Notes: a model not told the origin generated them from the sequence alone. Positions 1 through 9,125 are shown, numbered from the stretch's first letter. The stretch is 64,000 bases of DNA from Dorea_D sp963559605 (GCA_963559605.1 CAUWLL010000008.1:16865-80864), one strand, 5' to 3'. Translations and numbers: made by a program.

Positions 1-639
1 GAAAGCTTTTCCCTTTTCTGTTGAAAGATAATCGGCAGTAACGAATGCCATAGAGTTTTTCAGCATCGGTTCCCAAGACTTCAATCCTGCTGCCAGCGGT
101 TTGATCCCAAGCTCTTTGAATTTTTTACAAACCTTTAAGTACTCGTCAAAAGTGGTAGGAAGCGCAATTTTATTTTCCTCAAACATTTGCTTATTAAAAT
201 AAATTCCTTCAAACCAGCTGATGCCCGGAACCGCATACACATTACCGTCATAGCTGTATACACTTGTACCTGCCTCCGAATATTTTGCTCCCAGATCATT
301 TAGCTTTGCCAAATACCCTAATTTTGCATGTTTCAGAGCAGACGCCGGAGACTCACAGATAATATCCGGTCCCTCTTCGGCAGAAAGCTGTGTATCAACC
401 ACAGTGTCGTAATTGGAGTTGTCAATGAACTGATATTCAATCTCAACATCCGGCACTGCTTTTTCCAGATAGTCTAATAACGTTTTCACAGTATCCTCAC
501 TGTTCCAATAAGTCATTCTGATCTTCGTCTTTCCATCTTCTGTTTTCTCCGGCTCTGCGTCGGAAGATTTTCCACAGCCGGCAACCATGCCTGCTACCAT
601 GGTCATACATAACAACATACTTACAATTTTCTTTTTCAT
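1..639 (-). CDS. Extracellular sugar-binding lipoprotein of an ABC transporter (5' part only)
   Basis: The reading frame is open from an ATG at 639 to the window edge, giving the first 213 residues of a protein that continues outside. It begins with a lipoprotein signal peptide (MKKKIVSMLLCMTMVAGMVAGCGK; lipobox VAGC near residue 22), followed by a mature N-terminus typical of family 1 solute-binding proteins (KIRMTYWNSED, then GPDIICESPAS and YAVPGISWFEGIYFNKQMF). It should sit outside the membrane and deliver a sugar or oligosaccharide to a permease. AGGAGG lies 7-12 bases before the start. The terminator at 744-786 separates it from the upstream kinase gene, so it is probably transcribed on its own. 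Substrate cannot be told from the sequence. Confidence 0.88.
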   Translation of the reverse strand, partial: MKKKIVSMLLCMTMVAGMVAGCGKSSDAEPEKTEDGKTKIRMTYWNSEDTVKTLLDYLEKAVPDVEIEYQFIDNSNYDTVVDTQLSAEEGPDIICESPASALKHAKLGYLAKLNDLGAKYSEAGTSVYSYDGNVYAVPGISWFEGIYFNKQMFEENKIALPTTFDEYLKVCKKFKELGIKPLAAGLKSWEPMLKNSMAFVTADYLSTEKGKAF

Positions 640-743
640 GTGTGTTGTACCTCCTCTTTTCTATGTCTCAATTATAAGGGACAGCTATCGTAATAAAAAT
701 TGTATATTTTTTTGATTCCTAACACTTTTTTAAGAAAAAGAAA

Positions 744-786
744 AGAAACTGTCACATAAGCACACATTGTGCACTGTACAGTTTCT
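744..786 (-). terminator. Intrinsic terminator after the kinase/regulator pair
   Basis: On the minus strand AGAAACTGT and ACAGTTTCT form a 9-bp stem just after the kinase stop at 793. The stem is followed by a T-rich run (TTTCTTTTTCTT). It should end the transcript of the kinase and regulator before the solute-binding protein gene. Confidence 0.75.
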
Positions 787-792
787 CTCAAA

Positions 793-2517
793 CTATTTTG
801 CATCTTTCATCGTATCTTTCAGCCTGATCGTAAAGCATACCAGCCCCTCCGCCGTCACATCCCCGAACAGACCGCAGGCTTCATCGTCATAATACATCCG
901 TATCCTTTCCTGAATATTGTGGATACCATATCCGCCTTTGGGCACAGTTTTTATCCTATTTATTTCTTCCGGCTGTAAAGACGGACCATTGTTATAAACC
1001 TTAAAGATCAAGAACTGCTCCTCGCGATAATATTCTATTTTCACATAGCCCCTGACGCCGGGCTTACATTCATCGACTCCGTGGCAGACAGCGTTTTCTA
1101 CCACAGGCTGTAACAGGAAATTCGGCATATTCAATTGCTGCCCCTCTTCCGAAACAGCATACTCCACATCAAAACTATTATCATGGGAATTTGCCTGTAT
1201 TTCCAAATATGCCTTTATATTTTCGAGCTCATTTTTGACAATGGTTATCTGCTCTCCTCCGTTTAATGCCGTCCGGTAAAACTTCGCCAGAAGACCTGTA
1301 ATGTTAGCAATGTCCTCTTGATCCGCCCGTATCGCTTTCCACTTAATACTGGAAAGGCAGTTGTACAAAAAATGCGGATTGATCATAGCCTGTAGGGCTT
1401 TCAGTTCTTCCGCCCGCTTTTCCATACCTAACCGATACGTTTCATCCATCATATGATTGATCTTCCGGCACATATCCGCAAAGCTATTCGATACAATCCC
1501 GATTTCATCTGCATAGTCCATATTAAACGGAACGTCAAATTCTCCCCTGCTGACTTTCTCCGCATAATTTTTAAGTTTCAGAATGCGGGCGCTCAACAAT
1601 CGAGACATAAAATTGATCAGCACGGTAACCAGAACCAGACACACGCCTGCCACCAACGCGGTTGTCGCCAAGATCTGCTTCACTTCTCCTGTGATTTCCT
1701 GCTTATCTAAAAAATAAAACAACCTCCATCCATTTCCCAGTTCTTCGGAAGCTGCCAGCATATAGCCCCTTCCTTCTTTAAATGTCTCTATATTCCCGGA
1801 CTTGATCTCTTCTTCGATTTCTTTTTGTAAATATCCGTTAGAAATCGACCGTTTCCCAACAATCTTTCCTTCGCGGTCCACAAGTATGACTCCGTTGTTA
1901 TGAAATTCCGACGTATAAATCGACGCAATAAAATTCTCCGGGAACACCTCCAACTTCATTACGCCAATCGGTTTTGACGAAGTGTCCGCATCCAACACCA
2001 TCCGCAGCGCGTAGATTCTGTCATCCTCATATACCCAGTGCGTTTTATAATCTTTTCTGTGCGCATCGTACCAGCTTTGCACTTCTGAGTCTCGGAGCGG
2101 TTTTAAAAAGTCTCCGATGGGACGTTTGATATAAGGCGAAAAAATTTCTATTCCTTTCAGGTTATCATCGCTGGTTATGAAATACCAGAATGCAGGCTCT
2201 ACCGAAACATTCAATTCCTTTACCAATCCCCCCACATCCTCCGAGCCTGTCTCCAGCCGTTCTCGAAGCCTTGCGTTATAAGACAGATATTTGATATTGT
2301 CGTTTTCCCGCCGGATATTATTTTCCAAACTGTATGTAATAGAAGAAACGTTTCCCTCCATCGTATGACGCGTCTGATCGATCAGCTTCGTTTTTGATAT
2401 ATGATAGGAATATATCCCCAGAACGATGATTGGAAATAACACAAGTATCAGGTAACTGATCACTAATTTCTTTTTAATAGATGCTGTTTTGTAATACCAG
2501 TTAAATAGTTTTCTCAT
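793..2517 (-). CDS. YesM-type sensor histidine kinase
   Basis: A 574-residue membrane kinase. TM1 lies near residues 17-38, an extracytoplasmic sensor region follows to about 280, then TM2 (about 281-305) and a HAMP segment. The phosphoacceptor region INPHFLYNCLSS is near residue 380. The ATPase domain has the N-box VVENAVCHG and a glycine-rich GYGIHNIQERI. This is the His_kinase/HATPase_c layout of YesM/LytS-type kinases that control carbohydrate uptake. Its start overlaps the stop of the response regulator by 4 bp (ATGA), so the pair is translationally coupled. The ligand is unknown; the neighbouring sugar-binding lipoprotein suggests a sugar. Confidence 0.9.
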   Translation of the reverse strand: MRKLFNWYYKTASIKKKLVISYLILVLFPIIVLGIYSYHISKTKLIDQTRHTMEGNVSSITYSLENNIRRENDNIKYLSYNARLRERLETGSEDVGGLVKELNVSVEPAFWYFITSDDNLKGIEIFSPYIKRPIGDFLKPLRDSEVQSWYDAHRKDYKTHWVYEDDRIYALRMVLDADTSSKPIGVMKLEVFPENFIASIYTSEFHNNGVILVDREGKIVGKRSISNGYLQKEIEEEIKSGNIETFKEGRGYMLAASEELGNGWRLFYFLDKQEITGEVKQILATTALVAGVCLVLVTVLINFMSRLLSARILKLKNYAEKVSRGEFDVPFNMDYADEIGIVSNSFADMCRKINHMMDETYRLGMEKRAEELKALQAMINPHFLYNCLSSIKWKAIRADQEDIANITGLLAKFYRTALNGGEQITIVKNELENIKAYLEIQANSHDNSFDVEYAVSEEGQQLNMPNFLLQPVVENAVCHGVDECKPGVRGYVKIEYYREEQFLIFKVYNNGPSLQPEEINRIKTVPKGGYGIHNIQERIRMYYDDEACGLFGDVTAEGLVCFTIRLKDTMKDAK

Positions 2518-4031
2518 GCTTTCTCCCTGAATTGTTTCGGCGTTACTCCATAATAGTTTTTAAACAGCCGATTAAAGTACGACTGGTTTTCATATCCGCA
2601 AGCCTGTCCTACCTGTACAATTTTTAACGTTCCTTCCTCCAGTAATTTTTTCGCTTTCATCATTTTTATATCTGTAATATATTTTACCAGAGTCTGCCCT
2701 GTTTCTTTTTTAAAAATGTAACTCACATATGCCGGAGCTAAGTTCACACTTTCAGCAATATAATTCAAGCTGATGTCTTTCATATATTCTTTTTCAATGA
2801 GATTTTTTATCTGCTGGACAATTCTGGAACTATCCTGCCTTTGGTTCTTTAACGTACTCAGCATCCTGTCCAGGATCCTCTGATACTCTTCAAACATTCT
2901 TTTTGGATCTTTTTCAAGAAACAATGCCTCCGCCACCACAAGGGAATCTTCAAATTCGATTTTGGGGTTCTTATCATAAACCGCTTTTATAACAGAATAT
3001 AGAAGATTCGAGGTGTATAGTTTACTGATCTTCTTTACCGAACGGATAAATTTTACAAATTGTTCGTTTTGCTTCTCGATCAGTTCCGTATCCATAGACT
3101 CTATCGCCAACAGCACCTGTTTTCTTGCCGCTTCTGCATCAGACTCAAAATGTGACGTCTCATCACAATAATCTTCTGTCAGGATGATCTGATCTTCATA
3201 GCCGAAATTCTCTGATTTGATCGTATTTATTTTTTTCAATTGAATGCGCATCTCTTCCACCGTTCCTATGGGAACGCTGATCAACGTAACCGATTCGTCG
3301 TTTGTTTTTAGTTTGATGTCTCTGACTAGTTTTTCCGCCTGACATTCCAGCTTATCTCCCGCCATCATTTCCGCATTTCGGATCAATAAATACGCCTCAT
3401 TGGGATAAAGTTCCAGATAATCCACAGACTTTCCCAGATACATTTTTACAAGCTTTAAAAACATTGCTTCGTATTCTTCAAAGAAATTATTGACAAATTC
3501 CATATTCATCAGCCGAAACACACTGTTCTCTTTTGAAAACAATACCTGCCCCACTTTCATTTCTTCTTCCGGTTTGATACGTCCGTGGGTAAACACTTTA
3601 TACAGCAGATTCTTCCGATTCTGTTTTTCCTCTTCTTTTTCCAGTTGTTCCTTTTTTTCCACTTCACATACAGAGCCAATGACTGCCGTCATGAGCTGTT
3701 TAAACTCCTCCACTTCTATGGGTTTTAACAGGTAACTGACTGCATTCGCCTGTAATGCCTGTTTCACATAGCCAAACTCACCATAGGCGCTGAAAATAAT
3801 AATTTTAATTCCCGGATAAGTATTACAGACTTTTTTTGCCAGCTCCAGACCGTTCATAACCGGCACTTCAATATCCGTAAATAATATATCTATCTTTTGC
3901 GTCTCAACAATATGCAGCGCCTCTTCTCCGTTCACCGCATATACAATATCCAATGGATATTCAAACTTTCGAATCAGAAAAGAAATCCCCTCTCGCTCTT
4001 CTCTTTCGTCATCTACGATCAAAATTTTCAT
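2514..4031 (-). CDS. YesN-type response regulator with AraC DNA-binding domain
   Basis: A 505-residue regulator with an N-terminal receiver domain (MKILIVDDE; acidic pair D7/D8, phosphoacceptor D53 in FTDIEVPVMN, conserved Lys in LLKPIE). A long middle region follows, then a C-terminal pair of AraC-type helix-turn-helix motifs (ISLNYIAESVNLAPAYVSYI and GQACGYENQSYFNRLFKNYY). A longer frame reaches 4061, but the promoter at 4075-4103 would start RNA near 4067, leaving almost no leader. The ATG at 4031 with GGGGGA upstream is therefore preferred. It is coupled to the kinase gene and probably activates sugar-uptake genes when phosphorylated. Confidence 0.88.
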   Translation of the reverse strand: MKILIVDDEREEREGISFLIRKFEYPLDIVYAVNGEEALHIVETQKIDILFTDIEVPVMNGLELAKKVCNTYPGIKIIIFSAYGEFGYVKQALQANAVSYLLKPIEVEEFKQLMTAVIGSVCEVEKKEQLEKEEEKQNRKNLLYKVFTHGRIKPEEEMKVGQVLFSKENSVFRLMNMEFVNNFFEEYEAMFLKLVKMYLGKSVDYLELYPNEAYLLIRNAEMMAGDKLECQAEKLVRDIKLKTNDESVTLISVPIGTVEEMRIQLKKINTIKSENFGYEDQIILTEDYCDETSHFESDAEAARKQVLLAIESMDTELIEKQNEQFVKFIRSVKKISKLYTSNLLYSVIKAVYDKNPKIEFEDSLVVAEALFLEKDPKRMFEEYQRILDRMLSTLKNQRQDSSRIVQQIKNLIEKEYMKDISLNYIAESVNLAPAYVSYIFKKETGQTLVKYITDIKMMKAKKLLEEGTLKIVQVGQACGYENQSYFNRLFKNYYGVTPKQFREKA

Positions 4032-4074
4032 CACATTATCCCCCGCCGATCTGTCCGTCACAGTTTCTATGCTT

Positions 4075-4103
4075 ATTCTACCTCTAACCTAACGCTTATT
4101 CAA
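4075..4103 (-). promoter_or_regulatory. Sigma-A promoter of the kinase/regulator operon
   Basis: Reading the minus strand, TTGAAT (4098-4103) and TAGAAT (4075-4080) are separated by exactly 17 bp. This places the RNA start about 35 bases before the regulator ATG at 4031 and supports that start. Confidence 0.65.
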
Positions 4104-4186
4104 GACGATTTTGCGACGTACACTTTTCCGAAGCCCGGAATCCTTTCTATCAGCAATTCTTTGTCTTTAGCGCCGTTTTTTGCACT

Positions 4187-4226
4187 CAAAAAAATAGATG
4201 CCTGTTCACAAACAACAAGCATCTGT
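4187..4226 (-). terminator. Terminator after the LacI-family gene
   Basis: On the minus strand AGATGC and GCATCT arms (4196-4201 and 4219-4224), extended by TGTT/AACA pairing, are followed by ATTTTTTT. It lies 20 bases after the stop of the LacI-type regulator. Confidence 0.7.
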
Positions 4227-4243
4227 TTCTTATATTCCATATA

Positions 4244-5251
4244 TTATCTTTCGTTTAAATCACGTACACTGCCACGCTCTACAAAATCTGTACACACCTG
4301 TATTTTAAGCCGGATTTTATTTTTACTCTCAATAGAAAACAGAAGTTCTCTGACCGCAGTCTCTCCCATCTCCCGCTTATAAACATGAACCGTTGTAAGC
4401 GCAGGAGACACCATGGTGCCAAACGAAATATTATCAAATCCCACAATGGATACATCCCCCGGAATATCATATCCAAATTCCTTCAGCGCCCGCATCGCTC
4501 CGATCGCAATAATATCGTTATCCGCAAAGAATGCGGTAGGCAGAGTCTTTACGTTCCGCAAGTATTCGCACATCTTCTCATAGGCGCTCTCGACTTTCGT
4601 TCCCACAGTCGCAATATACTCCGGATGAACTGTAAAACCACACTTTCTCATCATCCTGTAATACCCGATCTCTCGATACCGAAACGACTGGATACGAAAA
4701 TCTCCTCTGATATAGCCAATCTCTTTATGCCCGCGATCCACCAGATATTCCACCGCTTTTGCCGAAGAGTCTGTATTGCTGATCAAGACCCCGTGAAAAG
4801 AATACTTATCACTCCATCCATCCAGCAAAATCAGACGATTTCTGGCACGAACATAAGGCTCATAATCCTCTTCCATCATCTCTGTTCCAAGCAGAACAAT
4901 TACGCTCTCCGTATCTGTCAATATCTCATTTAACTGTTTGTTATACTCCGGATCGTTAATGTCCACATGACAAAACAAAGTCTCATACCCCATGAGTTTC
5001 GCCTGACGCTCTACTCCTTCTATCACCGAAGGATGAAAGGTACTGTCGTCAATGATCAGACCATTTCTGCGAAAAATAACAAATCTTATCTTTTTAATTT
5101 TTCCTTCTGCATGATAACCAAGCTCGTCCGCCACTTTCAGAATTGCCTCTGCGGTCTCTTTGTTGACCCCTTTTTTACGATTCAGGGCATTTGATACGGT
5201 GGCAGGAGAAAAGCCTGTGATCTCGCTTATTTTACGAACACTGATTTTCAT
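4244..5251 (-). CDS. LacI/GalR-family transcriptional regulator
   Basis: A 335-residue repressor-type protein. The N-terminal helix-turn-helix and hinge (VRKISEITGFSPATVSNALN, residues about 5-24) are followed by a periplasmic-binding-like effector domain with the usual NTDSSAKAVEYLVDRGHKEI and FADNDIIAIGAMRALKEFGY segments. Length matches the family. It lies between two sugar gene groups. The 14-bp palindrome over the ribokinase promoter at 6399-6412 is a plausible operator, but this is inferred from position and symmetry only. An extended -10 (TGGTATAAT, -10 at 5282-5287) lies about 30 bases before its start. Confidence 0.9.
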   Translation of the reverse strand: MKISVRKISEITGFSPATVSNALNRKKGVNKETAEAILKVADELGYHAEGKIKKIRFVIFRRNGLIIDDSTFHPSVIEGVERQAKLMGYETLFCHVDINDPEYNKQLNEILTDTESVIVLLGTEMMEEDYEPYVRARNRLILLDGWSDKYSFHGVLISNTDSSAKAVEYLVDRGHKEIGYIRGDFRIQSFRYREIGYYRMMRKCGFTVHPEYIATVGTKVESAYEKMCEYLRNVKTLPTAFFADNDIIAIGAMRALKEFGYDIPGDVSIVGFDNISFGTMVSPALTTVHVYKREMGETAVRELLFSIESKNKIRLKIQVCTDFVERGSVRDLNER

Positions 5252-5281
5252 TTTCTCGACCTTCCCAACTTACTACCGTAT

Positions 5282-5290
5282 ATTATACCA
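5282..5290 (-). promoter_or_regulatory. Extended -10 promoter of the LacI-family gene
   Basis: The minus strand reads TGGTATAAT here, a perfect -10 with a TGN extension, 31-39 bases before the start of the regulator. No good -35 is visible 16-18 bp upstream, as is common for extended -10 promoters. Confidence 0.5.
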
Positions 5291-5429
5291 TATTTATATA
5301 AAGTTTAGGAAAATAAGTTTAAAAATATTATATATCGTTTTACTTGAAATCGTACTTAGCACACACGGATTCTTCTCTTTTATCTCCTCTGCCAAAAACC
5401 TTCTACGATTTCATCTCTCTTCCGACTTC

Positions 5430-6341
5430 TTACAACACTTTCACAAAAGAGGAATCCCCCATCGCTTTCTCAACTTCCTCATAGGTCGGCATACCGCCTT
5501 GCGCGCCGAATTTCTCCGTAGAAAGACCTGCCGCGGCATTCGCAAATGTCAACGCTTCTACAATTCCCTTTCCTTCCGTGACCGCTACCGTAAATGCTCC
5601 GTTCAATGTATCCCCCGCGCCCGTCGTATCTACAACTTTCGCTTTTCTCGCCGGGACAAGGACGACTTCTCCGTTTTTCAGACAGGTGCTGACCCCTCTG
5701 GAGCCCTGTGTAATAACCAGTTTTTCCGGATACTTCTTCATCAGCTCTTCAAAAGAAAGCTCTTTTCCAAATAAGATAACCGTCTCGTGCTCATTTGGAG
5801 TGAGGTATGTCACCTTTTCCAAGACCTCCTTCTTCACCGGTCTTGCAGGACCCGGATTAAGCACAATCTTCACACCGTTTTGCGCACAAAGTTCCACCAC
5901 GTACTCAATGGTCTCCTGCGGAATCTCATGCTGAAGAAGCACGATCTCACACTCTAACAACGCCTCTTTAATTCCGTTTACATATTCAATGTCCACATGG
6001 TTATTTGTTCCCGCAACAACCACGATCGTATTATCATTGTCTCCCACCGTGATCATAGCAAGTCCTGTAGGCACTCCCGAAACCGTTTTAATATGCTTTG
6101 TTTCAACACCCATATTCTTTAAGTTCTGTACCAGACTTTCCCCCGCCGCATCATCTCCGACGCAACCGAACATTTCTACATTTGCACCCAATTTCGCCAT
6201 AGATACCGCCTGGTTCGCTCCTTTGCCGCCGGGAATGTACTGAAGGTCGTCTCCCTTAACTGTCTCGCCCTTTAACGGAATCTTCTCCGCCTTCACCGTC
6301 ATATCCATGTTGATGCTGCCAACAACTCCTATTTTCTTCAT
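5430..6341 (-). CDS. rbsK: Ribokinase (PfkB-family sugar kinase)
   Basis: A 303-residue PfkB carbohydrate kinase. It has the N-terminal signature IPLKGETVKGDDLQYIPGGK with the GGKGANQAV substrate loop, and the C-terminal DTTGAGDTLNGAF motif, whose Asp is the catalytic base. Family knowledge points to ATP-dependent phosphorylation of ribose or a similar pentose at O5. The frame runs on to 6380, but the ATG at 6341 has AAGGAG 10 bases upstream and starts with the usual KIGVVGSINMD, so it is the likely start. The gene has its own promoter with an operator-like palindrome. Its 3' flank shows no strong terminator. Confidence 0.9.
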   Translation of the reverse strand: MKKIGVVGSINMDMTVKAEKIPLKGETVKGDDLQYIPGGKGANQAVSMAKLGANVEMFGCVGDDAAGESLVQNLKNMGVETKHIKTVSGVPTGLAMITVGDNDNTIVVVAGTNNHVDIEYVNGIKEALLECEIVLLQHEIPQETIEYVVELCAQNGVKIVLNPGPARPVKKEVLEKVTYLTPNEHETVILFGKELSFEELMKKYPEKLVITQGSRGVSTCLKNGEVVLVPARKAKVVDTTGAGDTLNGAFTVAVTEGKGIVEALTFANAAAGLSTEKFGAQGGMPTYEEVEKAMGDSSFVKVL

Positions 6342-6396
6342 CGCCCTGTCTCCTTTTCTTCTCGGTTCATTCACATCCATATCTGTTTTGATTTTT

Positions 6397-6424
6397 ATTA
6401 TAAACGTTTATATGAATTTCTCAA
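6397..6424 (-). promoter_or_regulatory. Ribokinase promoter overlapped by a LacI-type operator palindrome
   Basis: On the minus strand TTGAGA (6419-6424) and TATAAT (6397-6402) are 16 bp apart. The 14-bp perfect palindrome TATAAACGTTTATA at 6399-6412, with a central CG, covers the -10 and the spacer. Such CG-centred palindromes are typical LacI-family operators. Binding would block RNA polymerase. The LacI-type protein at 4244-5251 is the nearest candidate. Confidence 0.6.
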
Positions 6425-6548
6425 TATTGTTTTGTAATTCTAGTTGTAATTTATTAATTATACACAATTTCTAATGGATATTTTTGTTTAATTTACACAA
6501 GAAATACAGAGCCTCGACAATGTTTATCTAAAATCTGGCATATCGCTT

Positions 6549-7187
6549 TTACACAAGCGCCTTCTTCATTCCATCAGCCATGGCCTTCAAAATGATACAA
6601 CACGAAGTTGCTCCCGCATCCAGCACACCCTTGGAACGCTCTCCCAGTCTGGATGCACGTCCGTACATCGCTACCATATCTTTCGTAGACTCTTTTCCCG
6701 TCTCTGCACAGACTTTCATCTCATCCAACGCCACAGCATAATCCTTCCCTGCTTCGCCTGCACTCTTAATACATTCTACACAAGGATTCAACGTATCTAC
6801 CAACGTTTTATCTCCAGGTCTTGCATCCACAATGCCATAAAGGCCTTCCAATCCGGCCTCAAGCATCCGACCGAATAACTCTAATGTAATATCTTCCGCA
6901 TCTTCTGCCGCATCTGCCATCTCCATAAAAATAGTTCCATAAATCGGTCCCATAGACCCGCCAATCTCATTTAACAACACCATTCCGAGATCTGCAAGTC
7001 CATCCGTAAACGTAGTCTCTTTTTCTCCAAGCCTTTCTCCATATGTAACAAAACCTTTGTTCATGTTCATGCCATGGTCACCATCACCAATCAGCCCATC
7101 AATATCTCCAAGATACTGCTTATTTTCATGAATTGCCGCGACCATTTCAAGTAAAATCTCGCGACCTTTTGCATTTTTAACTACCAT
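6549..7187 (-). CDS. dhaL: Dihydroxyacetone kinase L subunit (DhaL-like, nucleotide-binding)
   Basis: A 212-residue all-helical nucleotide-binding subunit. The Mg-nucleotide site IGDGDHGMNMNKGF is near residues 34-47, with GGSMGPIYGTIF and DARPGDKTLVDTL following, all characteristic of DhaL/Dak2. It should hold ATP or ADP and phosphorylate the ketose bound by DhaK. GGGAGG lies 5 bases before the start. It follows dhaK by 12 bp. No DhaM phosphotransfer subunit is in the window, so either DhaM lies elsewhere or this pair works directly with ATP, as reported for some DhaK/DhaL-like ketotetrose kinases. Confidence 0.9.
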   Translation of the reverse strand: MVVKNAKGREILLEMVAAIHENKQYLGDIDGLIGDGDHGMNMNKGFVTYGERLGEKETTFTDGLADLGMVLLNEIGGSMGPIYGTIFMEMADAAEDAEDITLELFGRMLEAGLEGLYGIVDARPGDKTLVDTLNPCVECIKSAGEAGKDYAVALDEMKVCAETGKESTKDMVAMYGRASRLGERSKGVLDAGATSCCIILKAMADGMKKALV

Positions 7188-7199
7188 GTCATCCTCCCT

Positions 7200-8198
7200 C
7201 TAAAATTGTTTCAATCCCATCGTATTACAGTCAAGGTCTATCAATTCTTTCAGTTCCTCATCCAATTTCATAACTGTGAGCGTCGCACCCATCATTTCTA
7301 AAGATGTGAAATAGTTCCCCACATACTGCTTATATATTTTGATTCCTTTTGCAGATATTAATTTTTCGATTTCATTGTAAAGCACATAAAGCTCCATAAC
7401 AGGCGTTGCACCAAGACCCGATACAAGTACGACCACCTCATCGCCAGACTCAAACGGATAGTCCGGAAGTACAATATCTACCATTCTCTGCGCCATCTTA
7501 TCCGCAGTTTCTAATTCACACACTTCAATTCCCGGTTCTCCGTGATGTCCGATGCCAACCTCCATCGTTCCATCCTTAATCTCAAAGTTGGGGTGTCCTA
7601 CTGCCGGAAGTGTACATGGTGTCAAACCGATACCTACACTTCTTGTGTTATCAATTGCTTTTTGTGCAGCATTGATAACTTCGTCAAGCGTTCCTCCTTT
7701 GGCAGCTTTCGCGCCGCCACACTTCCACATCAGAATCTCTCCCGCTACACCACGACGTTTTTCCCTCTGATTCTTTGGTGCAGAAGCTACGTCATCATTG
7801 GCAACAACCGTCTTTACCGTTAACCCCTCTTTCTTTGCCATGCGCACTGCCATCTTTACATTCATATTATCACCGGAATAGTTACCATACAGACATGCAA
7901 CACCCTCTCCTCCGTCAGCTACTTTGAAAGCCTCCAAAAATGCTGCCGCCGTCGGAGAAGAACAAATTTCTCCTACTGCCGCTGTATCACACATATTCTT
8001 TCCAACGTATCCAATAAATGCCGGCTTGTGCCCTGAACCACCTCCTGTTACGATTCCGACTTTCCCGGAAACAGGAGCTTCCTTTGCCGCAATCACACGC
8101 GGATGCTCCGTTATCTTTACAATATCTCCATGCGTCTTAACAAATCCTTCCAGCATTTCATCTACAATATTATCTGGGTCATTTAAAATTCTCTGCAT
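7200..8198 (-). CDS. dhaK: Dihydroxyacetone kinase K subunit (DhaK-like, substrate-binding)
   Basis: A 332-residue Dak1 protein. GGGSGHKPAFIGYVG carries the active-site His, GNYSGDNMN the Asp, and GHHGEPGIE the His that in DhaK forms a covalent hemiaminal with dihydroxyacetone. The frame could begin at a TTG at 8204, but AAAGGAG sits 7 bases before the ATG at 8198, which gives the usual N-terminus MQRILNDPDNIVDEMLEGF. It is the sugar-binding half of a kinase with the DhaL encoded next. The true substrate may be dihydroxyacetone or a related ketose such as erythrulose, given the dehydrogenase and sugar ABC transporter in the same operon. Confidence 0.9.
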   Translation of the reverse strand: MQRILNDPDNIVDEMLEGFVKTHGDIVKITEHPRVIAAKEAPVSGKVGIVTGGGSGHKPAFIGYVGKNMCDTAAVGEICSSPTAAAFLEAFKVADGGEGVACLYGNYSGDNMNVKMAVRMAKKEGLTVKTVVANDDVASAPKNQREKRRGVAGEILMWKCGGAKAAKGGTLDEVINAAQKAIDNTRSVGIGLTPCTLPAVGHPNFEIKDGTMEVGIGHHGEPGIEVCELETADKMAQRMVDIVLPDYPFESGDEVVVLVSGLGATPVMELYVLYNEIEKLISAKGIKIYKQYVGNYFTSLEMMGATLTVMKLDEELKELIDLDCNTMGLKQF

Positions 8199-8215
8199 AT
8201 CCAAACTCCTTTACA

Positions 8216-8998
8216 TTACTTAATTGTATATCCACCGTCAATTAACAGATTGTGTCCGGTAATCATTGCCGCCCCCTTACTACAAAGGAATGCAATGACA
8301 GCTGCAACTTCTTCCGGCTCTGCAAAACGTTCACTCGGCATTTCTTTTTTAAACGCATCACCAACCGGACCATCCCAAGCTTTATGTCCAAGTGCCGTAA
8401 GAACTACCGTTGGAGCAACTGCATTTACACGAATACCATATTTCCCCCACTCCATTGCCAGCACTTTTGTCATTGCAATAATGCCACCTTTTGCTGCGCA
8501 ATATGCAACATGCTTGTCAAGGGCAATCACTCCCGCTTGAGAAGCAATGTTCACAATACTGCCCTTCACCTCGTTATCAATCATATATTTTCCAACCGCC
8601 TGCGCCATAAAAAAGCTCGCCGAAAGGTTAATATCTATGGTGCGATTCCAATCCTTTTCATCAATAATCTCTGCACTCTCAAGCGCTACAATACCGGCAC
8701 AGTTCACCAAAATATCAATTTCCCCGAACTCCTTTACACCTGCTTCTATCACAGACGATCTGTATGCCGCATCACACACATTTCCGGCAATGCCTATTGC
8801 CTTTTCCTGGCCCATCTCCTTTGCAATATCATTAACATTCGGGTTCATATCTGCCAATACAACATTCGCCCCCTGTTTCAGCAAATACTCTGCTGTCATA
8901 TTTCCGATCCCAGCAGCACCTCCTGTTACAATCGCCGTCTTTCCGGCAAGCCCAAAATCCATTGACATAATCTCTTCTTTTGAAAAATTTGGTAACAT
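8216..8998 (-). CDS. Short-chain dehydrogenase/reductase (polyol or sugar type)
   Basis: A 260-residue classical SDR. The Rossmann glycine motif TGGAAGIG is near residues 25-32, with LVNCAGIV, the catalytic Ser in NIASQAG and the YCAAK catalytic Tyr/Lys. It probably oxidises an imported polyol to a ketose, or reduces a ketose, with NAD(P). A longer start at 9013 exists, but the ribosome binding site GGAGGG lies inside that extension, 7 bases before the ATG at 8998, which decides the start. It sits between the sugar-binding protein gene and dhaK, so its product is a natural substrate for the DhaKL kinase. Confidence 0.88.
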   Translation of the reverse strand: MLPNFSKEEIMSMDFGLAGKTAIVTGGAAGIGNMTAEYLLKQGANVVLADMNPNVNDIAKEMGQEKAIGIAGNVCDAAYRSSVIEAGVKEFGEIDILVNCAGIVALESAEIIDEKDWNRTIDINLSASFFMAQAVGKYMIDNEVKGSIVNIASQAGVIALDKHVAYCAAKGGIIAMTKVLAMEWGKYGIRVNAVAPTVVLTALGHKAWDGPVGDAFKKEMPSERFAEPEEVAAVIAFLCSKGAAMITGHNLLIDGGYTIK

Positions 8999-9066
8999 AT
9001 CGCAACCCTCCATTTTATAATATTTACACAGACCAATGATTTCCTCTTGATCTTGATCTATGAAGA

Positions 9067-9094
9067 AAGGGCAGGGCTTTTCGCCACTGCCCTT
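9067..9094 (-). other. Intercistronic hairpin between sugar-binding protein and dehydrogenase genes
   Basis: On the minus strand AAGGGCAGTGGC and GCCCTGCCCTT form a strong stem closed by GAAAA, 31 bases after the binding-protein stop. The following TCTTCATAG is poor in T, so this looks more like a 3'-end stabiliser or partial terminator that raises binding-protein mRNA over the downstream enzymes. Confidence 0.6.
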
Positions 9095-9125
9095 CCAATG
9101 TATTGCATAATTGTTTGTTTAATAT

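Noticed and set aside
4385..4933. 182-codon plus-strand frame opposite the LacI-family gene
   Set aside because: It is antisense to a clear LacI-type gene and encodes no recognisable domain.
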